Below, in pieces: positions 43,822 to 52,140 of a stretch of 64,000 bases of DNA; position 1 is the first letter of the stretch; each line of letters opens with the position of its first letter. The notes below the pieces were generated by a model. That model saw nothing but the letters and a program-made list of their open reading frames with translations, searched no databases and was not told where the DNA came from. This DNA is from an uncultured Lachnospiraceae bacterium (GTDB lineage: Bacteria; Bacillota; Clostridia; Lachnospirales; Lachnospiraceae): assembly GCA_947053345.1 (NCBI GenBank), contig CAMRSM010000001.1, forward strand, positions 1-64,000, written 5' to 3'. The position numbers and the translations under genes were made by a program.

Positions 43822-45492
43822 ATGAAGACAGATATTGAAATCGCGCAGGAGGCGAAAATGCTGCCGATCGGGCAGGTGGCCGCGAAGCTTTTTGTTTCGG
43901 AGGACGATTTGGATTATTATGGGAAATACAAGGCAAAGTTCGCGGACAGTCTCTATGGGAAAATCGAGGGAAAGCCGGACGGGAAACTTGTGCTGATGAC
44001 GGCGGTCAACCCGACCCCGGCGGGCGAGGGCAAGACGACGACGACGGTAGGGCTCGGCCAGGCGCTCGGAAAGCTTGGGAAAAACGCAGTGATCGCGCTG
44101 CGGGAGCCTTCGCTCGGTCCGTGTTTTGGCATCAAGGGCGGTGCGGCGGGCGGCGGCCATGCGCAGGTAGTGCCGATGGAGGATCTTAACCTGCACTTTA
44201 CAGGGGATTTCCATGCCATCACCTCCGCAAACAATTTGCTTGCGGCAATGCTTGACAACCATCTGCAGCAGGGCAACGCGCTGCGCATCGATCCGAAACA
44301 GATTGTTTTTAAGCGCTGTGAGGATATGAATGACCGCGCGCTGCGCAATATTGTGGTCGGCATGGGCAACCGCATGGACGGCGTTTTGCGGGAGGATCAT
44401 TTTGTGATCACCGTGGCAACGGAGATCATGGCAATCTTATGCCTGGCGGAGGACATGCAGGATTTAAAGAACCGTCTGGCAAAGATCATTGTTGCCTATG
44501 ACCGGGACGGCGGGCCGGTGACGGCGAAGGATCTAAAGGCGGTCGGCGCGATGGCGGCGCTCCTAAAGGACGCGGTTCGCCCGAACCTCGTGCAGACGCT
44601 TGAGAATACCCCGGCGATCGTACACGGCGGGCCGTTCGCCAATATCGCGCACGGCTGCAATTCGGTGCGTGCGACGAAAACGGCTCTTAAGCTCGCAGAT
44701 TATGTGGTTACGGAAGCAGGTTTTGGGGCAGATCTTGGGGCGGAGAAGTTTTTTGATATCAAATGCCGCATGGCGGGCTTAAAGCCGGATGCGGTCGTGC
44801 TTGTGGCGACGGTGCGCGCGCTGAAATACAACGGGGGCGTAGCGAAGGAACAGCTCTCTGTCGAAAACCTTGCCGCGCTTTCCGCGGGCATTGCCAATCT
44901 GGAAAAGCACATCGAAAACATCAGGAAATACGGCGTGCCTTGTATCGTGACGCTGAACCGTTTTGTGAGCGATACCGAGGCAGAACTTGCCTATGTAAAA
45001 GCGTTCTGTGAGGAACGGGGCTGTGAGTTTGCGCTTTCCGAGGTCTGGGAAAAGGGCGGTGCGGGCGGAATCGAGCTGGCGGAAAAAGTGCTGAAAACAC
45101 TCGGGGAGAAGAAATCTGATTTCACGCTGCTCTACCCGGACGAAATGCCGCTTGAGGAAAAGATCCGGACGGTGGCGCGGGAGATTTACGGCGCAGATGA
45201 TGTTACCTTTGACGCGGCGGCGGGAAAACAGCTCGTAAAGCTTACGCAGATGGGGTTTGGAAACCTTCCGGTCTGCATGGCAAAGAATCAGTATTCGCTC
45301 TCGGACGACCCGGCGAAACTTGGACGGCCAAGCGGTTTTACGGTCAATGTCCGCGAGGTCTACGTATCGGCCGGAGCCGGTTTTGTCGTGGCGCTCACGG
45401 GCACGGTCATGACGATGCCGGGGCTGCCGAAGGTGCCGGCGGCAGAGCGCATTGATGTGGATGGGGACGGGAGGGTCGTAGGGCTTTTCTGA
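43822..45492 (+). CDS. fhs: formate-tetrahydrofolate ligase
   Basis: ATP-dependent synthesis of 10-formyl-THF from formate, feeding purine synthesis, Met-tRNA formylation or the Wood-Ljungdahl methyl branch. 556 residues, the usual length. [19 protein letters not shown]-loop (about 61-78), [32 protein letters not shown] and [13 protein letters not shown] are diagnostic. ATG 43822 is chosen because AGGAGG abuts an earlier ATG at 43813 and has a proper 9-base gap to this one. Other Wood-Ljungdahl genes are not in the window. Confidence 0.97.
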   Translation: MKTDIEIAQEAKMLPIGQVAAKLFVSEDDLDYYGKYKAKFADSLYGKIEGKPDGKLVLMTAVNPTPAGEGKTTTTVGLGQALGKLGKNAVIALREPSLGPCFGIKGGAAGGGHAQVVPMEDLNLHFTGDFHAITSANNLLAAMLDNHLQQGNALRIDPKQIVFKRCEDMNDRALRNIVVGMGNRMDGVLREDHFVITVATEIMAILCLAEDMQDLKNRLAKIIVAYDRDGGPVTAKDLKAVGAMAALLKDAVRPNLVQTLENTPAIVHGGPFANIAHGCNSVRATKTALKLADYVVTEAGFGADLGAEKFFDIKCRMAGLKPDAVVLVATVRALKYNGGVAKEQLSVENLAALSAGIANLEKHIENIRKYGVPCIVTLNRFVSDTEAELAYVKAFCEERGCEFALSEVWEKGGAGGIELAEKVLKTLGEKKSDFTLLYPDEMPLEEKIRTVAREIYGADDVTFDAAAGKQLVKLTQMGFGNLPVCMAKNQYSLSDDPAKLGRPSGFTVNVREVYVSAGAGFVVALTGTVMTMPGLPKVPAAERIDVDGDGRVVGLF

Positions 45493-45681
45493 AAATTCCC
45501 CTTAGGACAGCTCCCCTTTGGGAAGGGACAGGAGCTAAGAAAACGCGGGAATGAAACGGAGGTTTTAGGGCAGGTTCCTTAGGAGGGACAGGGGGGGCTG
45601 CCGGACGGGAATGTCCCCTTGGATTTCAGGCATCCACCGTTTTGGAGACAAGAAAAACGAATCACCGATTTTGCACAAAAA

Positions 45682-45718
45682 ACCGCACGATTTGAGTTGA
45701 AAAACCGTGCGGTTTTTT
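45682..45718. terminator. terminator downstream of fhs
   Basis: ACCGCACG (45682-45689) pairs with CGTGCGGT (45706-45713), flanked by A and T runs on both sides (T6 at 45713-45718), hence bidirectional. Closer to fhs, CTTAG..AGCTCC (45501-45514) and GGAGCTAAG (45531-45539) form another hairpin without T-run. The rest of 45493-45913 shows no gene. Confidence 0.82.
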
Positions 45719-45913
45719 GTATGATAACAATGGAAAGATGAACAAGTCCGTTCTGCGGATGATGTTTCTTTTGCGGGCAATGCGTTCTTTTGTTTCTGCC
45801 TGCCGCCGTGGGGGTTGCCGTGCGTGTGGCGCTGTCCCTTCATGGCGTAATTAGGCCGGGCATGTCCGGAAAGGTGAAAAAAGCGGGGGATCCCGCGGAA
45901 AGAGGGTATTTTT

Positions 45914-46555
45914 ATGGGATTGAAATTGCAGGATGTAAAGGATGCGGCATTCAAGGAGTACGGGCGCGTGGTAGAAGGGCTTGATTTTAAAGAATTTATT
46001 TCCGTGCTTACGGAGACGACCGAAGCGCCGGACCACGTGATCTATGTCGCTTCGGACGCGAAGCTGGAGGCGCTTTCCGTGGCGAAGGAGCTTCAGGATA
46101 ATTGCTATGGCGGTATGCCGATCGAAATTGGTTACTGCAATGGCACGAACACGAAATTAAATTGCCTTGAGTACCATAAAGACAGCGAGATCAATATTGC
46201 GGCCGATGATGCGGTGCTGCTCGTGGCAAGACTTCAGGATGCGGCTGGCGGTCCGATTGACTCGTCGAAGGTGGAAGCGTTTTTACTTCCTGCCGGGACG
46301 GCGGTGGAACTGTACGCAACAACCCTGCATTACGCGCCGTGCAGCGGGAAGAAAGGGGCATCTTTCCGTGTGGCGATTGTGCTGCCGCGGGGGACGAACG
46401 GGCCGAAACCTGAAATCACCTGCAAGAACGATGAGGATAAGAGACTTTTTGCGATGAACAAGTGGCTGATCGCGCACCCGGATACGGACGAGGCAAAGCA
46501 GGGTGCAGTGATTGGGATTACCGGGGAAAATGTAGATATTGCAGGATTGATCTGA
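45914..46555 (+). CDS. DUF4867 family protein
   Basis: 213 residues, soluble, no signal peptide. Its blocks GYCNGTNTKLNCLEYHKDSE, AFLLPAGTAVELYATTLHYAPC (in part) and VVLPRGTNG-like ends (IVLPRGTNGPKP) match the DUF4867 family, a cupin-like fold found mostly in Firmicutes. The conserved His/Glu in LEYHKDSE and His in TLHYAPC are arranged like cupin metal ligands. Biochemical function is unknown; homologues often occur near sugar-metabolism genes (recollection, not checked). GAGGG lies 9 bases before the ATG. It stands between fhs and a xylanase gene, with its own terminator. Confidence 0.8.
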   Translation: MGLKLQDVKDAAFKEYGRVVEGLDFKEFISVLTETTEAPDHVIYVASDAKLEALSVAKELQDNCYGGMPIEIGYCNGTNTKLNCLEYHKDSEINIAADDAVLLVARLQDAAGGPIDSSKVEAFLLPAGTAVELYATTLHYAPCSGKKGASFRVAIVLPRGTNGPKPEITCKNDEDKRLFAMNKWLIAHPDTDEAKQGAVIGITGENVDIAGLI

Positions 46556-46686
46556 CATTGGATGGACGGCGTGTACCTTTCGCTGGTGCGGAGGGGAATG
46601 TGTTCCGGGCGGGTGCCGGAGGAGGTTATGGCTTACGGCGTGTGTCCCGCGCGGCTGTCGGAAAAATTCTGGATAAGAAGCAGCAG

Positions 46687-46715
46687 GGGGACGGTATGGT
46701 TTGCCGCCCCTTTTT
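46687..46715 (+). terminator. terminator after the DUF4867 gene
   Basis: GGGG-A-CGG (46687-46694) pairs with CCG-CCCC (46704-46710), one bulged A, followed by five Ts (46711-46715). The open frames in 46556-46745 look like random sequence. Confidence 0.6.
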
Positions 46716-46745
46716 GCGATAGACGGATTTGGACAGGGAGGATGT

Positions 46746-48221
46746 ATGAGAAAACATTGGTTATGTATCGGGGCGGCGGGCTTGCTTGCCCTGATGTCAG
46801 CGTGCGGCAAGGAAACTGCCCCGGAGGCGGGAAAAGTCCCGACACAGGCGGTGGGCGGTGAGACAGCGGGGAATGAGGACGGTGGGGAATCCGGCGGGAA
46901 TGGCAAAAACGGGGATGCGGAGGATGGGACAGAGAACCCGGACGGCGGTAACTCCCAAAATCCGGATGATAAGGGCAACGATGACGGATCCGGAAATACG
47001 GGGGATGGGAATACGGGCGGCACGGATAAAGAAAATGGCGGCAGTTTTGGGGATGCGGACGCAAAACCGACCCCGCCCGCGGAATGGATCGTCGAGGATA
47101 TGAACATCGGGCCGGCGACTTCCCTCACCCCGCTAAAGGAAGCTTACGCGCCATATTTTAAGGTGGGAGTCGGGTTGACCGGATATGCGCCACATGTTAT
47201 GATGACGACCTCGGAAGCGATGTCGGAGATTGTGAAATACCATTTTAACAGTACGACGCTGACGAACCTGATGAAACCGTCGTACCTTCTTGACCAGAAG
47301 GGAAGTATCGAGAACGCGGAAAACGGTGACGGGATGCCGGCGGTAAAGTTTGATTCCTGCATTGACGCGCTTGAATTTTGTAAGGAAAACGGCATCGGGA
47401 TGCGCGGGCACACGCTGGTCTGGCATGCGCAGGTACCGGACTGGTTTTTCCGTGAAGGATATGAAAATGACGCGCCGCTTGTCACGCGGGAGACGATGCT
47501 TTCCCGCATGGAGAGCTACATCGCGCAGGTGATCGGTTTTACGGAGGAGAACTATCCGGGCGTTGTGTACTGCTGGGATGTCGTCAACGAGGCCGTCGAG
47601 CCGGGAGCGGGCATGCACGAGGACGAGACGGGTTATTGTATCCGCACTTACAACGGCGAAGAAGAGAATTTGTGGTATACCGTGGTCGGCGCGGACTATG
47701 TCGAGATGGCGTTCACCTACGCGAGGAAATATGCCCCGGAGGGCGTGAAGCTGTTTTACAATGATTATAATACGTTCCAGCCGGTGAAAAACGAAAAGAT
47801 CTGTGCGCTGCTTTCGGATCTCTCCGCCAAGGGGTTGGTGGACGGTGTTGGCATGCAGTCCTATTATGACCGGAAAAACCCGGATATCAAGGGCCGGACG
47901 GGAAGCGTGCAGGCGGCGATCGAGAATTTCTCGGAATTGGGGCTTGAAATCCAGATCACGGAGCTGACCATCAACATTGACGAGCCGGACGAGCGGGCAC
48001 TTTTAGTGCAGGCGATGCGTTATAAGGAGATGTTCCAGTTGTTGATGGAGCTTGACACGGACAACGGCGGGCCTGCCAATATCACAAGCGTGACGGTGTT
48101 TGGTTTGATGGATGAGTATATGCTGTATCCGGACAACACGGAATATTCGCGGTTTTTTGACGGGGAGCTTCAGCCGAAACAGGCGATTTTGTGGGTGCTT
48201 GACGCGGCGGAAGGAAAATAG
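46746..48221 (+). CDS. GH10 endo-1,4-beta-xylanase lipoprotein
   Basis: 491 residues. Signal peptide with lipobox LMSAC (Cys about residue 19-20) places it on the cell surface. A Gly/Asp/Asn-rich linker of about 90 residues follows, then the GH10 barrel (about 125-490): HTLVWHAQVPDWFF, acid/base Glu in CWDVVNEAVEPG (about 281), nucleophile Glu in IQITELTIN (about 405), and GLMDEYML. GH10 enzymes cut xylan backbones. ATG 46746 follows GGGAGG. Ends at a terminator; expressed apart from the LPKTG surface protein downstream, which has its own promoter. Confidence 0.94.
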   Translation: MRKHWLCIGAAGLLALMSACGKETAPEAGKVPTQAVGGETAGNEDGGESGGNGKNGDAEDGTENPDGGNSQNPDDKGNDDGSGNTGDGNTGGTDKENGGSFGDADAKPTPPAEWIVEDMNIGPATSLTPLKEAYAPYFKVGVGLTGYAPHVMMTTSEAMSEIVKYHFNSTTLTNLMKPSYLLDQKGSIENAENGDGMPAVKFDSCIDALEFCKENGIGMRGHTLVWHAQVPDWFFREGYENDAPLVTRETMLSRMESYIAQVIGFTEENYPGVVYCWDVVNEAVEPGAGMHEDETGYCIRTYNGEEENLWYTVVGADYVEMAFTYARKYAPEGVKLFYNDYNTFQPVKNEKICALLSDLSAKGLVDGVGMQSYYDRKNPDIKGRTGSVQAAIENFSELGLEIQITELTINIDEPDERALLVQAMRYKEMFQLLMELDTDNGGPANITSVTVFGLMDEYMLYPDNTEYSRFFDGELQPKQAILWVLDAAEGK

Positions 48222-48230
48222 GCAAAACGC

Positions 48231-48264
48231 AGGGCATCTCTTTTTTTTCGGGGATGCCCTCTTT
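48231..48264 (+). terminator. terminator after the xylanase gene
   Basis: AGGGCATC (48231-48238) pairs with GATGCCCT (48253-48260), then CTTTT. Confidence 0.75.
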
Positions 48265-48400
48265 TGTATGAAGGGGAATTACCCGCCGGCGGAAAGGAAA
48301 AAGCGGTATTGACAAACATTGAGGGCGGTATCAGGAAGCGGAATACGGGATTTCAGCTTTTTTCAGCAAAACGACAAATTATCATAATATAAATTTAAAA

Positions 48401-48439
48401 GCAGCCCTGCGGGTGATTTTTTTGCAGGGCTGCTTTTTT
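48401..48439. terminator. second strong terminator in the xylanase-surface protein gap
   Basis: GCAGCCCTGC (48401-48410) pairs perfectly with GCAGGGCTGC (48424-48433), with A4 before and T6 after (48434-48439). It is 140 bases beyond the first terminator; nothing coding is seen in between. AT-rich DNA (48470-48620) follows. Confidence 0.85.
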
Positions 48440-48574
48440 CTTGGAATTGTGAATATGGAAGAGGTGGAAGTGGAAAAATTATGTAAATTTTATCATATTT
48501 TCTGTAATATTATATAAAAACACGGAACTTTAATATGAAAATTCCGAAAATATTTACATTTTGCACAAAATTAG

Positions 48575-48603
48575 TTGACAAGTAAAACGAAATTCGGTAA
48601 AAT
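48575..48603 (+). promoter_or_regulatory. strong sigma-A promoter of the LPKTG surface protein
   Basis: Perfect -35 TTGACA (48575-48580), 17-base spacer, -10 TAAAAT (48598-48603), in an AT-rich stretch. Leaves a leader of about 200 bases to the chosen start. Confidence 0.75.
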
Positions 48604-48626
48604 AACACATAAGATATAATATTCAG

Positions 48627-48685
48627 AAAGGACGGTAAGGAGAATATGGATGCGGAATTCATACTCGTGTGCGCCCGTCCTTTTT
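48627..48685 (+). promoter_or_regulatory. terminator-like hairpin in the surface-protein leader
   Basis: AAAGGACGG (48627-48635) pairs with CCGTCCTTT (48675-48683), followed by a T-run to 48685: the shape of an intrinsic terminator with a 39-base loop. The loop contains AAGGAG (48637-48642) and two ATGs (48646, 48650). ATG 48646 opens a 59-codon frame that ends at 48825, overlapping the start of the main gene out of frame. This looks like a leader-peptide or attenuation arrangement. Confidence 0.5.
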
Positions 48686-48808
48686 GCATGTTTATTTCTT
48701 GTGTGCGGGCAGTTTCACGGTCGCGTACTGCGGGATGGCAGCAGATTGGAAGCGGTATGGCAACGGTGCGGTTCGGACAAAAAAATATTATTCCAAGGGG
48801 GAAAAAGA

Positions 48809-51800
48809 ATGGGCAAAAAAAGTAAGACCTTACTGACATGGCTGACGGTGTTAGCCATGATGGTTTCCATGCTCCATGTGGGAACCGGGTCGGGCGCGGT
48901 GCATGCCGCCGAGGGGGATCCCGGCGGGCAGGCGCAGGGCGGTGCCAAGACAGTGACGGGGAGTGCGATCGGGTACGAGCTGGAGCTGGGAAAGACGTAT
49001 GATGGGACCGTGACTTTAAAAGGGAATGGGGAAGGCGGATATGCATCCTATTTTCATGTGGCGGTTGCGGATATAGCGGTGGATGATGTGTTCGATGTGT
49101 CCGTAACGATGGGGGATGGTTCCCAGGATATGAGACAGATTGCCATCCAGTCGGATTGTGACGGATGGGACTGGGGGGATAAGTACGTCCATACCAAATG
49201 GGTGGGGGACGGCCTTGCCGCCGGGACACAGGCTTCGGTAAGCTTAAGGGTCACGGAGGAGCTTTCGGGTGGTTTCCAGCTGAAAATCTATATGGATAAT
49301 CCGAAAGCCGACGCACAGCCGGGCGAAAATCTGGATATTTCTTTAAGTTCCTTAAAAATCATGAGGCAGGAAAAACCGGAACCGATCGGCTCGTATCTTT
49401 CGCTGGGAACATTTTATGCCGGTGACGTTACACTGAATAAGAGTGAGAATGCCTATGAGGCTTATTTTAATGTCACGGATCCGCAGATTGCGGTCGGTGA
49501 TGTGTATGATGTATCGCTTACCATAGGGGATAATGCCGGCATTTTCCAGCAGGTTGCAATCCAGAGTGATTGTGACGGCTGGGCGTGGGATGGGCATGCG
49601 ACATGGGTAAGCAGTGCGCTTCCGGGAACAAAGGTTGCGACGACGCTTGAAGTGACAAAGGAGATGCCGGGTGCATTCCAGATTAAGATATATATGGATA
49701 ATGCAAAAGAGGCAGCCGGGGATTCCGTTTTGGTCGGGATCAGCGGCCTGAAGGTTACAAAGCAGGGAGAGGAACTTCCGACCCCGACCCCGGATCCGAC
49801 ATCAACCCCAACTCCAACCCCGGACCCGGATGTCCCTTCCGACGAGTTGGCCGACAATATGGAACTGACGCTTGGACAGTCCTATTCCGGAAAGAAGACC
49901 ATGCAGAACACGGGTGAGGAGTCACCAAGTTACAGTTCTTATTTTGTGGTGAAGGATGCGGCGTTACGGGTCGGTGACATCTATGTGATCGAGTTTACGT
50001 TATCCGGCGCGGACGGTGTGAAGCAGGTAGCGGTGCAGGGAACACATAACAAGTACGAATGGGGTTCCGGAATTGAGAATGCAAAAGATGATTTTAAATT
50101 TTGGGCAGGGGAAGGGATCGCGGATGGAACAAAGGTTACCCTGCGCGTCGGTGTGACGGACGAAACGTTGAGCGGCTCCTTCCAGTTTAAGATGGTTTTC
50201 GATAACGTGGTAGGGACAAAAGCCCCGGAGGCGCTCAACCTTACGATCAAGAATTTAAAGGTTACGAAAGAGGTACAAATCACCGATGCTGACCGGGTGG
50301 ATTATGTTGAGGGCAGCAAGCTCGCTTTGGAGAAGGCTTATAAGGGAACCATCACGCTTACAAAGAACGATTATGATATCTATACATATACATTTCATGT
50401 AAGCGACCCGGCTATGAAGGTTGGTGATACTTATAAGATTAAAATGGTCATTGAGAGCGGTGCGGCTTCCTTCAAACAGGTAGCCGTCCAGAGCGAGTGT
50501 TCCGATGACTTTAAGTTCCTTGGAAAATGGCTGAATGACGGCTATGCGGATGGGAGCAATTTCACGATGGAAATGCCGGTCACAGCGGTAAAAACGGCGG
50601 GCGGTTTCGCGCTCCAGTTCTGTGTAGGCAACCGGATGGACGATGTGGCGGATCCGGGCGCAGCTATTTCCCTGCAGTTTAAGGATTTGTATATTGCAGC
50701 GGAGAGGAAATCGGACGGCGGTTCAACCGGAGGAGGTTCGACCGGAGGTGGCTCAACCGGAGGGGGATCCACAGGCGGCGGTTCCACCCCGGAACCAACC
50801 CCGGTTCCGACACAGGCACCGACCCCGACTCCGGAATTAACACCGAAGCCAACTCCGACCGCAGTGCCAACCCCTACGGCTGCGCCGGTAAAACCGGGAG
50901 AAGAGGGCAAAAACAAGGTTACGATCACCAGAAAGATACCGGGCGGGACAAAAGAGGTTGTAAAGAAGGTTGAAAGCAACAAAACGCTGGATTCGAGCAG
51001 CGAAGACACGAAGATGTATCAGATCCCGATGCAGGAATTTGACGGCAGCGGGAAGATGAAGAAGATCCTTGTCACGATCACCTTTGACCAGAGCACGCCG
51101 CAGGGCTGGACGGACGGCGAGGGCGCAATCGGTTACAGCACGGATGGGGAATGGCAGCAGGTATCCTTCCCGGCTGGTTTTGTCGACGGGCAGAAAAACA
51201 CACAGACGATCGAAGTGGTGATTCCGGACGGTGTCAACCCGACCTTTGATGAGGAATCCATTGTCCAGGTTGGCTGGTGGTGGGGTTCTACCCCGTCCAT
51301 TACCGTGGATAAGGTAGAATTTGTGTTCGAACAGCCGGGTCAGAAGGAGATTTCGATCACGGTCAATGAGGATGCGCCGATGGTGGCGACAAAACCGGGC
51401 GAGAGTGTGGTCTCCCTGACGGAGCTGGCTGCACAGATCGCGAAGGTAGATAAGATTGAGCTTCATATGGCAGCGACCGGAAAATTTAAGGCGAATGTTT
51501 ATGCTTTGCTTGCGGATGAGGGTGAGATTCCTCTGATGGCGGAGAATAAGGTAAAGCTCGGTGAAATCATGATGGATAACGCGGAGGGCGGATACCAGAC
51601 CTTTGTGTTTGACGGGCTTGCCGGAAGCCTCGCGGGAGATATCATCATCGAAGTGACGGAGATGGAAGAGGGCGCTTCCGTTGTTCTGGATGCGGTTTCC
51701 CTCTTTGGAGCGGACGACGAAGAATTGACATCGCCGGTGCCGGATACGGATGACGGTGAGGATACCGGAGAAAAGGACAAAGAAGACGGCGCAGAAACCG

Positions 51801-52063
51801 GGAACGAAGATAGGGAAGACGTGGAAGATGCCGGGGACGAAGACGGAGAAGAAGAGGGGGAAACCGGGAACGAGAAGGAAGATGACGGTGAGGATGCCGG
51901 GAATGAGGATCACGGGGACAATGCGGACGGCGCGGATGCTTCCGAAGAAGCGCTCCCGAAGACCGGTCTGCTTGACAGTAAATATTTCTATCTCCTCGGC
52001 CTTGCGATCATGATGGCGGGTGCATTGCTTGCTATGAAAAAACGCAGGGGAATCCGGGCTTGA
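48809..52063 (+). CDS. LPKTG-anchored cell-surface protein with four carbohydrate-binding-like repeats
   Basis: 1084 residues. Signal peptide (1-33, cut after AVHA), then four related modules of about 130 residues (coding about 48970-49370, 49383-49770, 49858-50275, 50305-50705). Each has VGDxY near its first third, QVAIQS/QVAVQS, Trp/Phe-rich segments (CDGWDWGD, CDGWAWDG, FKFWAG, FKFLGKW) and ends with FQxKIYMDN or a variant, then a beta strand SLKI. A (GGGST)n and Pro/Thr linker leads to a module with VQVGWWWGS resembling DUF5620-type carbohydrate-binding domains, a further beta module, an acidic tail and the sortase signal LPKTG (51953-51967), membrane span and KKRRG. ATG 48809 has AAGGGGG 7 bases upstream; an in-frame ATG at 48650 with AAGGAG at ideal spacing would add 53 residues. 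No catalytic domain seen: probably a wall-bound polysaccharide adhesin. Confidence 0.85.
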   Translation: MGKKSKTLLTWLTVLAMMVSMLHVGTGSGAVHAAEGDPGGQAQGGAKTVTGSAIGYELELGKTYDGTVTLKGNGEGGYASYFHVAVADIAVDDVFDVSVTMGDGSQDMRQIAIQSDCDGWDWGDKYVHTKWVGDGLAAGTQASVSLRVTEELSGGFQLKIYMDNPKADAQPGENLDISLSSLKIMRQEKPEPIGSYLSLGTFYAGDVTLNKSENAYEAYFNVTDPQIAVGDVYDVSLTIGDNAGIFQQVAIQSDCDGWAWDGHATWVSSALPGTKVATTLEVTKEMPGAFQIKIYMDNAKEAAGDSVLVGISGLKVTKQGEELPTPTPDPTSTPTPTPDPDVPSDELADNMELTLGQSYSGKKTMQNTGEESPSYSSYFVVKDAALRVGDIYVIEFTLSGADGVKQVAVQGTHNKYEWGSGIENAKDDFKFWAGEGIADGTKVTLRVGVTDETLSGSFQFKMVFDNVVGTKAPEALNLTIKNLKVTKEVQITDADRVDYVEGSKLALEKAYKGTITLTKNDYDIYTYTFHVSDPAMKVGDTYKIKMVIESGAASFKQVAVQSECSDDFKFLGKWLNDGYADGSNFTMEMPVTAVKTAGGFALQFCVGNRMDDVADPGAAISLQFKDLYIAAERKSDGGSTGGGSTGGGSTGGGSTGGGSTPEPTPVPTQAPTPTPELTPKPTPTAVPTPTAAPVKPGEEGKNKVTITRKIPGGTKEVVKKVESNKTLDSSSEDTKMYQIPMQEFDGSGKMKKILVTITFDQSTPQGWTDGEGAIGYSTDGEWQQVSFPAGFVDGQKNTQTIEVVIPDGVNPTFDEESIVQVGWWWGSTPSITVDKVEFVFEQPGQKEISITVNEDAPMVATKPGESVVSLTELAAQIAKVDKIELHMAATGKFKANVYALLADEGEIPLMAENKVKLGEIMMDNAEGGYQTFVFDGLAGSLAGDIIIEVTEMEEGASVVLDAVSLFGADDEELTSPVPDTDDGEDTGEKDKEDGAETGNEDREDVEDAGDEDGEEEGETGNEKEDDGEDAGNEDHGDNADGADASEEALPKTGLLDSKYFYLLGLAIMMAGALLAMKKRRGIRA
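50719..50788 (+). repeat. Gly/Ser/Thr linker repeats in the LPKTG gene
   Basis: Four to five copies of a 15-base unit (TCAACCGGAGGAGGT and variants) encoding STGGG, followed by DNA for PTPTP-type linkers. Confidence 0.8.
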
Positions 52064-52097
52064 GCTAAAACATACGCCCGATCCGGGCGTTAAGCCG

Positions 52098-52140
52098 AAA
52101 AACCCGCCCTGTGAGGAAAATCTCACGGGGCGGGTTTTTT
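52098..52140. terminator. bidirectional terminator between convergent genes
   Basis: AAACCCGCCC..GTGAG (52099-52115) pairs with CTCAC..GGGCGGGTTT (52122-52137), ending T6. It ends the LPKTG gene; the stop codon of the convergent dinB lies inside the hairpin. A short palindrome ACGCCCG/CGGGCGT lies just before (52074-52090). Confidence 0.88.

Noticed and set aside
46562..46861. 99-codon frame between DUF4867 and the xylanase gene
   Set aside because: Overlaps the start of the xylanase gene in another frame, crosses a terminator, and has no conserved-looking sequence.
48309..48337. Small RNA promoter between the two terminators after the xylanase gene (TTGACA at 48309)
   Set aside because: No -10 hexamer at 16-18 bases spacing.
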